DNA of 64,000 nucleotides from Tupaia tana (taxonomy: Eukaryota > Chordata > Mammalia > Scandentia > Tupaiidae), in NCBI GenBank assembly GCA_026018925.1, contig JAKSZU010000025.1:28690696-28754695 (forward strand), written 5' to 3'. Positions 53,004-62,095 of this stretch are shown piece by piece. Position 1 is the first letter of the stretch, and each line of letters begins with the position of its first letter. The notes beneath the pieces were generated by a model. The model saw only the letters and a program-made list of their open reading frames with translations, was not told where the DNA came from and did no database searches. Position numbers and translations under genes: made by a program.

Positions 53004-53146
53004 TAGCATTTACATGGCATTTTATTCTATCAACAGGTATAAGCAGGAATGGTGATCAGTGATATCTCTTCATGGAGAGGGAAAGCATTTAAATACCTTT
53101 AAATATGTGTAAATACTTTTTTTTTCTTTTAAGAGAGATTTTTGTG

Positions 53147-53403
53147 GGACCAGTGGTTGGTGTAATGACTATGTTGCTGGACTCCCATGTAGTCAACCAC
53201 AGTCCGAGTCCTGGACCCGGTGGCTCAAACACATGCTGGGCGCGTGTGCATGCGTGCCCAAGATCCCGAGAGGAGAACGGAGGAGGAGGGATTGAGGCAT
53301 GGCCATCCCCATTGGGGGGTGATTTCTCGCTTTCTGTCTCTCTGTCTCTCTCTGTCTCTCCGGCAAGTGCATGCACCCTAAGCGAAAACCTCTCTCTAAA
53401 AAA
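53147..53403 (+). mobile_element. tRNA-derived SINE, long form
   Basis: GGGACCAGTGGTTGGTGTAA head; ends CCTAAGCGAAAACCTCTC. Confidence 0.92.
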
Positions 53404-53562
53404 AAAGATTTTTGCTATAGGGTATGTTTGGTCACTGGAGAGACAAAGAGATAGAAAGAGAGAGAGAAAGAGAGAGAGAAAGTGAGAAATCATCCCCTCA
53501 GGGGGACGGCCACGCCACAATCCTCCCCCCCCCCCCACTCTCCTCTCGGGACCTTGGGTGTG
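53404..53562 (-). mobile_element. tRNA-derived SINE, 3' half only, inverted next to the previous copy
   Basis: GATTTTTGCTATAGGGTATG to CTCTCGGGACCTTGGGTG. Forms a tail-to-tail inverted pair with 53,147-53,403. Confidence 0.88.
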
Positions 53563-53580
53563 GTTAAGATATTGATCGAT

Positions 53581-53785
53581 GGGCCAGCGAGTGGCATGGT
53601 GGTGACGTTGCCGGACTCCCGCGTGGCTAACTGCAGTTGAAGTCCTGGCTCTGGGGCGTGTGTGTGTGTGTCCAAGATCCCAGAAGGAGAATGGAGGAGG
53701 GCGTATGGTGTGGCCATCCCCCTTGGGGGTGATTCCTCACTTCCCTCTCTCTCCAGCCAGCACATGCACCCTGGCAAAATAATAA
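53581..53785 (+). mobile_element. tRNA-derived SINE, long form
   Basis: GGGCCAGCGAGTGGCATGGT head; ends ACCCTGGCAAAATAATAAC. Confidence 0.9.
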
Positions 53786-54039
53786 CAAAAATGAAAGCAA
53801 AAACAAAAGCCCACAACAGAGCCTCAGATTTTTGACTCTACCTCATGACCCAGTATTGAGCTTCACATTCCATTCTTCCCGCTCCTTTAAGATATAACAT
53901 CCTTCCCCCTTACCATCAGTTCACCGGCTTGTTCACGCGGCTCCTCAGAGCAGAACTCCCTTTACTGCCTGACAATTACTGAGTGATTTCCCCTAAAAGG
54001 TTTCTTATTCCATTTTGTTATTAAAAAATTAGAAAAAAT

Positions 54040-54272
54040 TTTTTTTACAACACTATGTATGTGCTTCCCTAAGAGAGACAAAGAGAGAGTGAAAATGAGA
54101 AATCACTCTGCAGGGGGATGGTCACACCACAATTCTTGTCCTCCATTCACCTCTCAGGATTTGGGGCATAAAGGCACACGCACTGGGAGTGTTGTTCAAG
54201 TTGCCAGGTCCGGGACTCAAACCGTGAACTCAGCCATGTGGGATCCAGTGCCTTAACCACCATGCTGATTTC
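54040..54272 (-). mobile_element. tRNA-derived SINE, long form
   Basis: GTATGTGCTTCCCTAAGAGAG to GCCTTAACCACCATGCTGA. Confidence 0.82.
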
Positions 54273-54436
54273 ATTTTTTAAACTGGCACCTTATAATTGT
54301 ACATTATAATGGATACACTTTGATGTCTGCTACATGTACGGGTTGTGTGAGGATTTAATTGGATAGCAAGCACATCCATTATCTCATCCATTTATCATTT
54401 CTTCGTGCGAGAACACTAAAATACCTCTTTTAAAAA

Positions 54437-54668
54437 AGTTTTGCTATAAGGTGCACGTGTTCACGAGAGAGAGAGAGAGAGAGAAAGTGAGAAATCACGC
54501 CCCCGGGGGCTGCAATCCTTTTTACTCCATTCTCCTGTCGGGATTTTATTTTGGGCGTGCACGCACACGCACCTCATGTAGTTTTCAAGCCTCCAGATTT
54601 GTGACTTAAACTGCACAGTTGGCCATATGGGATCCGACCGCGTTAACCTCCACGCCGTCTGCTGGCCC
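54437..54668 (-). mobile_element. tRNA-derived SINE, long form, nested in the L1
   Basis: AGTTTTGCTATAAGGTGCACG to CGCCGTCTGCTGGCCCG; L1 3' UTR continues on both sides. Confidence 0.9.
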
Positions 54669-55319
54669 GAAACCCCTCTTTCGCAGCTATTTTTAATACA
54701 CGTGGTCCTCTTGTTGATTATGGCCACCCAGCAGTGGAGCACCAGAACTGCCGCCGCTCTTCCTGGAGCTCTGTGCCCACTGAGCGCCCGGCCCATTTCC
54801 CTCCCGGCCCCATTCTCTGGTAACCATGTGCCGCTCTCTGCCATGAGATCCACGTTTTTCAGACTCCACACCCAAGTGCGCTCGTGCCACGTCTGCCCTT
54901 CTGTGTCTGGCTTATTTCACTCCACGTAATGTCCTCCCAGTTAGCGCTGTTGTCACAGACGGCCAGATGCCGTACTTCCATTTTCAATGGCTGAATAGTA
55001 TTTCACAGTGGAGATATTCCATGTTGTCTTTATCCATTCATCGGTTGTTGGGCATTCGGGCTGATCCCAAGTCTTGGCTATTGACATGGTGCTGCAGCTA
55101 ACATGAGAGTGCAGATAGCTCTTTGACATGTTGACTCCCTTTCCTCAGATGTATGCCCAGCAGGGGGATTGTTGGATCATAGGGCAGTTCTATTTTTAAT
55201 TTTTGGGAGGAACCTCCATGCTGTTTTCCATATGGCTGTACTGATTTGCATTCACACCCACAGTGTACAAGGGTTTCCTTTTCTCAACGTCCTCTCCCAC
55301 ACTTGATATTCCCCATTCT

Positions 55320-55451
55320 ATACAGGAGACTTCAAAATATTTGTGGAAAATGGAATTAAAGCACAGGTTTATTTTGGTGCAAAAAATTTGAAATCTATGC
55401 ATAGGTTTTTCAGAAGGCATATTTTCCATAGACTTTTTGAGAACCCTGGTA
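55320..55451. mobile_element. Mariner-like MITE inside the L1
   Basis: Sequence between two TA dinucleotides with inverted ends: left CAGGAGACTTCAAAATATTT, right (reverse complement) CCAGGGTTCTCAAAAAGTCT, then GTGGAAAAT or ATGGAAAAT inward. It interrupts L1 sequence that resumes at CTTGTTGGCATTTTG. No transposase. Assignment to Tc1/mariner rests on the TA target and short ends. Confidence 0.65.
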
Positions 55452-55727
55452 CTTGTTGGCATTTTGTATGTCTTTTGAGAAATGTCTACTAAGATCTTTA
55501 GGTCATTTTAAAATTGTTTAATCTGCTTTTCTGATGTTGAGTTAAGTTCTTTATACATTCTAGATATTAGTCTCTTGCCATATGTAGTTTGTAAATATTT
55601 TCTCCCATTTTGTAGATTTTCCCTACATTCTATTGGCTGTTTACTGTCCATAAGCTTTTCATTGTGATATGATTCCATTAATCTATTTATGTTCTTGTTG
55701 CCTGCGACTTTGAGTTTTTTTTCTCTT

Positions 55728-55769
55728 TTTAATTGCCAGAAAGCATGTGTATTTACCAGAGAGGAACAG

Positions 55770-55806
<37 letters not shown>

Positions 55807-55987
55807 CACCTCCACAATGGGATGTGGTCACACCACAATCCCTTCTTCTCCATTTCTCCATTCTATCAGGATTTGGGGCATGTACATGTCCAGCATGTTT
55901 TTCAGACCTCCGGGTCTGGGATTCAAACCACGACCAGCCATGTGGGATCTGGCTCCCTTAACTACTTGGCCACAGGACTGGCTCCCT
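55728..55987 (-). mobile_element. tRNA-derived SINE, long form, nested in the L1
   Basis: GCCAGAAAGCATGTGTATTTACC to GGCCACAGGACTGGCTCCC, with a 28-bp GA run. Confidence 0.85.
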
Positions 55988-56659
55988 TTTGAGGTCTTAT
56001 CTCACAAAACCCGTGCCCTGTCCAAGTCACAAGGCACTTCCCCACTTTTCTTTGAGTAGCTTCATGTTTTTGGGAATTGCATTTAAGTGCTTAATTCATT
56101 TCGGAGTTGATTTTAGTATGTGATGAGAGACAGGGGTCTAGGTTCACTCCTCTGGACATGGATTTCAATATTCCAAGCACCATTTATTGAAGAAACTGTC
56201 CTTTCCCAACAGGAAAACGTGTCTCATTTCACTGAAAAGTAAATTCACAAAACTTAAATCATTATTGTCAGAAAAATGAATCAAAAGTGGAGGAGAGGCA
56301 GAGCTTTCAGAGCCTGAGGAAGATGAGAAGAAGCTGTAAAAATAATGACTATATAAGTAGTATATTTCACTGCTTTTCCCATCCCCCACAACCTTGTGGG
56401 ATTTTGTGTGTTTTTTGTTTTGTTTGTGTTTTTTGGGTAGTAAGTTGTAGTTGACAAAGCAAAGCAGTCACTCCATTAATTATAAAGTAAGAGAAAAATG
56501 AGTATTGATCTTGAGTCGTTCCATTCTACTTGTTCAGTATTAATTGAAAGTTATTCCTCTGATGCCACTTAAAAGAAATCTTCTGAGGCACTATAGAAAA
56601 TAATGTTTAAAGTATTCACTCAAGGTTAAATGAACACAGAGTTTAGATTTTTTTTTTTT

Positions 56660-56898
56660 TTTTGGAGAGGTTTTTGCTATAGGGCGTGTGTGCTCGCCAG
56701 AAAGACAGAGACAGAGAGACAGAAAGAAATCACCCCCCAGCGGGGATGGCCACACCGTAATCCCTTCTCCTCCATTCTCCTCTCGGGATCTTGGGCACGC
56801 ACGCACACGCGCCTGCTGTGAGTTTAAGCCACCGGCTCCAGGACTCGAACTGCGGTTGACTACGTGGGAGTCAGCCATTACACCATCTACTGGTCCCC
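56660..56898 (-). mobile_element. tRNA-derived SINE, long form, with target duplication
   Basis: GGAGAGGTTTTTGCTATAGG to ATCTACTGGTCCC; CAGAGTTTA on both sides. Confidence 0.93.
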
Positions 56899-57874
56899 AG
56901 AGTTTACATTTTATAAATGAGATATTTTAAAATCTCAACGTATTTGATTATTGACAAAATGATTGATTTCTGGTTTCTCTTTAGATCTTATGGCTCGAGA
57001 ACTCACCTACCTGGAGGAGCGTACCTGTGTGTCCTTGGAATATTTAACTGAAGCAGGAGTATGATGATTGAATTTCCCAACTAAAAGGCTCAATATTTAG
57101 ATTCAACTATTTTACACATGAACAGGTTTGGGTATAAAGTCAACAATTATTTGACAGACAGTGTCTCCACAGGTTTTATATTGCATTGATGTATTTTTTA
57201 TTATAACTATTACTCATTGTATAAAAGTAGATAACAGAGGAAAAGCCCAAAAGTTAGAAGTAGCTGAGTCTTGGGACTGAATTTAAAGAAGGCTCAAATT
57301 TAGGGATGACGTTAAGAAGGTCCTCTCCCCGCTGCCTTCGCAGTCACTGTCACAGGCTCCATCATGGATCACACGGGGCTCACAGAGCCCTCCCTGCCAC
57401 CGCAGCTCAGCTCCGCGTGGCTTCTGCCCTCGTTCGGTCTCGCCCGACGGAGAGGGAGCATGCAGCCGGGAGAGGCTGCTAGTTCGGGTGGTGGTCGGTG
57501 GCTTCCACCTGAGCACCGTCTGACGGTCCCGGGAAGGCTGTGGGTATGCAGAGGCGAGGAATGGCCGTGGGCAGGGGCTGGCAGCAGTGCCCATTCCCGC
57601 CCGTGCTCACGGCTCTCCGAGTCCTGTCACCTGCTCCTCCTGACTCCATGGGTCATGTCCCTGGTCCCATGCTGCGATGAGGAGCCGAGGCGGCGTCCCT
57701 TGCCCACACTCACCCTAGTTAGTACGACAGAGCAGAGTTTAAATCCCGGACGCCCTAACTCTAAAGCTTGGTCTTCTCACCACCGGGTCAATTTCCTGCC
57801 CGTTACGGTGCAGTCGGGTTCTGTAGAACGAATAGGAGCGTCTCCTGTGGACAAGGGTGGTGAGCATTCAAGGA

Positions 57875-57970
57875 GGAGGGAGAGCAAAGTGGTCTTAAAG
57901 GCGGTGCTTAGACAGGCGAATGCACTTGCCCACGGTCACACGGCAGGGAAGCAGAGCGAGTGTGTGTGGC
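57875..57970 (-). mobile_element. MIR-like fragment
   Basis: Plus-strand CACTTGCCCACGGTCACACG followed by GCAGGGAAGCAGAGCGAG is the reverse of the MIR core. Confidence 0.45.
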
Positions 57971-58712
57971 CCACTCAGTAAATGTCAAGGTCGGAGACCG
58001 GAAGCAGGAATGGAAGGAGTCTTTCTTTTTAAAACCCCTTTTCTATCCTGCTCGCTGTGTGAAAGTGGAAGACTATTGACTGGCAGGGCTAAATGTGCAG
58101 TTAGTAATGAGATCCCCTGAATGTCCTCTAAAGTCACCGTAATTAAAGTATTTCAGAAGTGAGACAACCTGTGCATGGGAAATGTGTTAAGATTATTAAC
58201 AGGCAGCACCGGGACGGTGGCCCGCGGCCAAGCCACGTGGCGAAGGCCCCCCACCGCCATTGCCCTCGTGGTCAGTCCTTGCTCTCCGGGTCAGTACTGA
58301 TCACACCGGGCTGCACAGCCCTCCCTGTCACCGCAGCCCAGCTGCACCTGCATTTGGTCTCACCCGGCCGAGCCAGGAGCGAGGAGGCCCAGGGAGGACG
58401 GCGGGGCCCTCCCTAGTTCCCCGAGGCCCTGCCACTCTCCCACCTTGCTTCTCCGAGTTTACTCGGTGGAAATCCAGCCTTCGGAGAGCCCGTGGTCACA
58501 GCAGTGTGCCTGGGTTAGAACCAGGAGGGGCTCAGGGAGGGGCGAGGTGGCCCGAGCTGGCAGCCATGGCGGTGTTCTCAGGGCGGGTCGGCGGAGAGCG
58601 AGGCCGGGGGGAAGCGTCTGGGAGGGGGAGCGGTGTTCTGGGTGGCCGCTGCCAGCCTGGCCATGGGTGTGCACGCGACCACATGGGAATCACACCCTAA
58701 AAGAGAAAGGAG

Positions 58713-58952
58713 TGGGACCACAGACGGCATGAAGGCTGCGTGCTGGACCCCCACAGAGCTGGCCGTGCTTCGAGTCCCAGACCCGGTGCCTTCAAATTCA
58801 TGCCAGGCACGTGTGCGTGCGTGCCCAAAATCCTGAGGGGAGAACGGAGGAGAAGGGATTGCGGTGTGGCCGTCCCCCCCAGGGGGGAGGTGATTTCTTG
58901 CTTTCTGTCTCTCTATCTCCCCATTGAGCACACATGCCCTATAGCTAAAATT

Positions 58953-58985
<33 letters not shown>
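58713..58985 (+). mobile_element. tRNA-derived SINE, long form, with GA-repeat tail
   Basis: GGGACCACAGACGGCATGAA head; after CCCTATAGCTAAAATTCTC the tail is (GA)n. Confidence 0.88.
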
Positions 58986-58989
<4 letters not shown>

Positions 58990-59610
58990 GAAGTGTTTTA
59001 TAACCCGTCCTTCCTTAGCCACAGAACGGTCGTAACAGTGCAGCAGTAACCGCTCACTCACAGGCAAGTCGCTGTGGACATTGGCCCAGTCTGAGCCCTG
59101 ACTCATCTCACGGCCACCATGGGGTGAGGGCTGTCTTAGGCCCGTTTGGCTGATGTTGAGGCTCGGAGTGACCGGCCCAGGGATGGAGCAGCCGTCCTTG
59201 GGCATGCGCTCACCTGCTGTACCCTCAGGGCGTCACCAGGGAGGCGAGCACAGGTGCCGTGGAGTTGGGAGGGGAGGGGGGTCTCTATGAAGCCCACCTG
59301 GGGAGTGAGAGCCTTGAGCTGGGGTTTGCAAGGGGAGCGGGCACTCAGTAACTCGCTCGCTCAGACTCGGGGAGTGGACGTCTGCTCAGGCAGGAGCAGA
59401 CACCGAGGGTCAAAGGCGTGAGAGCCACACCTCAGCCTGGCCACGGGGCCGACCGCGGGCGACTGCCGTCACACCTGAACTGCTGCTGGGGAGAACGTGC
59501 CTTTACTCAAGTCTAAGGGTAAGGACCGCGGTGAGATCAGGAACCTGGTCGAGGAAGAGGCACGAGAACTGTTATGGGCATGAAGGCTTTGTTTGTAAAA
59601 TTCTTTTAAA

Positions 59611-59846
59611 GAGAGATTTTTGCTATAGGGCATGTGCACTCACCAGAGAGACAGAGAGACAGGAAATGAGAAATCACCCCCAGGGGGATGGCCATGCTGC
59701 CATCCCTTCTCCTCCAGTCTCTTGGCACTGTGGACTTGCATGCACACGTGCCTGGTGTGAACTTGAAGCCTCCAGGTCTGGGACTTGAACCGCGGTCCAC
59801 CACATGGGAGTCCAGTGATGTAATCGTTACACCCTCTGCTGGTCCC
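59611..59846 (-). mobile_element. tRNA-derived SINE, long form, with target duplication
   Basis: GAGAGATTTTTGCTATAGGG to CCCTCTGCTGGTCCC; GAAGGCTTTGTTT and GAAGGTTTTATTT flank it. Confidence 0.92.
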
Positions 59847-60584
59847 GAAGGTTTTATTTTAGTATTGTTATTTTTTTAGTGAGTGAGGCTGCTCTAGCCT
59901 TCAGTGAACAATACTCAGTTTAAGGGGGTTCAGTTTATGTCAGGAAGGCAGTGGGTTGAGGGTCTGAGATGTCTTCAAGTGTCCTTAGTTAACCGGCGTG
60001 GGGCTGAGATGACAGTGCACGTGTTCAAACCCGGCAACGGCAGGGCCAACTTCTTCCTCCTGGTGGGAAAGGGTACGGGTGGAGCCCTGAGCATCAGCTA
60101 ACTTCTGGACTCCTTCCTGTCTCCCTGGTCAATTGAAACAGGAAGTGGTCTTGAGAGTTGGGGTGGAGGTTATTTTAATGGTTCTTTTCATGTAAACAGA
60201 ACATTGAAAACCCCTTCCAGGAAGCAATACTCCGCAAACTGACAGTCTGAGATGTCACGGTATTAAGTGGCTCTTCCTGAGGAAGCCGGGAGTGGGTCTG
60301 GCCACTTCTTACACGGACAGAAGCTTCTTCAAGAAAGGACATGAAACTTCATTAGAAAAAGCTGAAGGCCCATTACGATCCACTTTAATGCAGTCCTTAC
60401 TCTGCGTATCATCTGCTAACTCAATAAAGGTTGTGTACTCCCAGTGGCTGATGCTCAGAAATCTGAGAAGTCAGGTCCTTAAGGCTCACCAGAGCAATGT
60501 AAGAGAGCTGGAGATGGACTTCCCGGCTTCCCAGATCGGGAGGGCCTGGCTCGTGCTCCGAAGGCCATGTGGGCGAGGAGAACA

Positions 60585-60762
60585 CCAAGGACGGGGATGG
60601 AGTCCTGGCTTTGGCACGTTGGGATTATGCGACCTTTCTGGGAGACTTTACCTCCCTAAGACTTATGTTCCTGGTCTGGAAAATGGGAATAATACTATCC
60701 ACCTCCAGAACCGTGAACATGCTGATGAAGTATGTTAGGTGCTCATCCTGACGCCTGTGACA
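60585..60762 (+). mobile_element. MIR (ancient tRNA-derived SINE)
   Basis: CTGGCTTTGGCACGTTGGGA, TTACCTCCCTAAGACTTATG, CTGGTCTGGAAAATGGGAAT and AATACTATCCACCT follow the MIR body. Confidence 0.8.
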
Positions 60763-61324
60763 CCATGTTTCCAACTTCCAGTAAGTTGGAGCCAAGAGAG
60801 GAGAACGAGGAGAGGGCTGGAGCCCACGACCAGGATAACGAGCCTGGCTCCGCTGGACACCTGAGGCTCACGGGCAGAGTGTCCCCTCCCTCTGCCCCTC
60901 TGTGTGCGTGTGTGGACAGCTGCCGAGCTTGCGTGTCTCTCGTGGCAGGGACAGAGAGCAGGAATCGGTGAAGATGTTCTTCCGTAGGACCGAGCGAGGG
61001 GCTGCTGGGAGCTGCAGGGATGTTGACCACAGGTCACGGTAATCCCAGGCGTGGTCTGTCCGGTGTTCAGTGCTGGAGTCGGGACAGAGGCTGAGGGGTC
61101 TCTCGGAGTATAGAACAGGGATCAAACCTACGGGCGAGCCTTTGGAAGAAACTCTTGTTCTGGGAAGTGGTGTAGGCCTGGAAAGTTAGGACTCCCTAGC
61201 AGAAGCCAGCTCCTGCTAAATGGTATAAAAAATTACGGATAGGCAACTTGTGCCCCAGCATACACTGGGTGCTCCAGAGCCCGTTGTTGGACCCTAGCCC
61301 AGGGTCCCCAGCTGTGCACAAGGG

Positions 61325-62095
61325 GAGATACTGAGGCCCAGCCTGGGAAACTGGGTCCTCACACGAGGCCACCGTAAGACCCTGTCACCGATGTGGACAG
61401 TGGTGCCAAGGCTTTGCTGCCTACGTGCGGAAAACTGCCAGGCCGTGAGACAGAGCAGGCCTCCTGGTGAATGAAACCAGTGCGTACGCCTCTACAGAGA
61501 CCCCAGATTTCAAGCAGGGCCCGAAAAACGTGGCCGATGAACTTGCCGAACTTCAGGATCAACAAGCCGAGGTGAAAGACTCGAAGCCAAAGTAGCTGGA
61601 CCTTTGAAAGCTTAAGGGAGCCTTGTAAAAATGAAGCGGGAGGACCTCAAGGCCACAGTAAGGGCAAGGAGTCAAGAAGCTGAGCAGTTAACTCAGGAAG
61701 AACGCGTCAGCCAAAGCCATCTGGTCGACCCGCTATCTCAGGCAGAGCTGAGTTAAAGAGAGCTGCAACAGGTGTTCCGAACAGCTCCTCGCCCGGAGGG
61801 ANNNNNNNNNNNNNNNNNNNNNNNNNNNNNNNNNNNNNNNNNNNNNNNNNNNNNNNNNNNNNNNNNNNNNNNNNNNNNNNNNNNNNNNNNNNNNNNNNNN
61901 NTCCTCGCCCGGAGTGAACTGGCGACACGTCACGTTTCCACTTTCATCTAAATGACCTGCAGTGCAGGATTACTGAATCATGAAACTTCAGCCTCGCTTG
62001 ATATATGAAACCTCAAAATGAAACCCTACAAGTGTAAGAATAATGAAAGGAAACTTACGCTGACCGAAAATAAAGGTTTTAAAAAATATTACACA
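61325..62095 (+). pseudogene. CIBAR1P: CIBAR1 (FAM92A) processed pseudogene, interrupted by an assembly gap
   Basis: Translated piecewise on the plus strand, this follows the BAR-domain region of CIBAR1 (FAM92A), a ciliary BAR protein. Examples are FAAYVRKTAR near 61,412-61,441, then LLVNE, AYASTETPDFKQG, ADELAELQD, KMKREDLKATVRARSQEA and AEQLTQEER. Coding that would span several exons runs on without introns, so it is a retrocopy. It is dead: in-frame stops (a CGA/AGA-type Arg became TGA after TAR), at least two frameshifts (after the QAEV segment and before KMKRED) and missing codons. The right end near 62,070-62,090 has AATAAAGG followed by an A-rich tail, as a retrocopy would. The sequence right of the gap was not aligned with confidence. 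CIBAR2 fits less well. Confidence 0.8.
61802..61901. other. Assembly gap (100 N) with duplicated flanks
   Basis: Exactly 100 N inside the CIBAR1 pseudogene. The 13-base string TCCTCGCCCGGAG occurs immediately on both sides, which suggests two contig ends that overlap and were never merged. Confidence 0.95.

Larger units (their letters stand above)
54283..56215 (-). mobile_element. Old L1 (LINE-1) 3' fragment with three nested insertions
   Basis: Plus-strand text such as GGCTGAATAGTATTTCACAG, TTATCCATTCATCGGTTGTT, TGTTGGATCATAGGGCAGTT and CACCATTTATTGAAGAAACTGTCC is the reverse complement of the end of L1 ORF2 and a mammalian-wide (L1M-type) 3' UTR. The 3' UTR runs left to about 54,283. Insertions: SINE 54,437-54,668, MITE 55,322-55,450 and SINE 55,728-55,987. 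Heavily mutated; no coding capacity. Confidence 0.88.
44036..61300. other. Region downstream of QDPR without a supported gene
   Basis: Contents are repeats: two minisatellites, an old L1, MITEs, MIRs, an LTR-type fragment and a dense run of SINEs from 50 to 60 kb. One 105-codon frame at 52,540-52,857 is noted as a finding but not called. The rest shows nothing I can name. Confidence 0.5.

Noticed and set aside
57360-58740. GC-rich frames of 146-205 codons that might be an exon cluster.
   Set aside because: No recognisable protein segment or paired splice sites; part of it is MIR-like and the codon content looks random.
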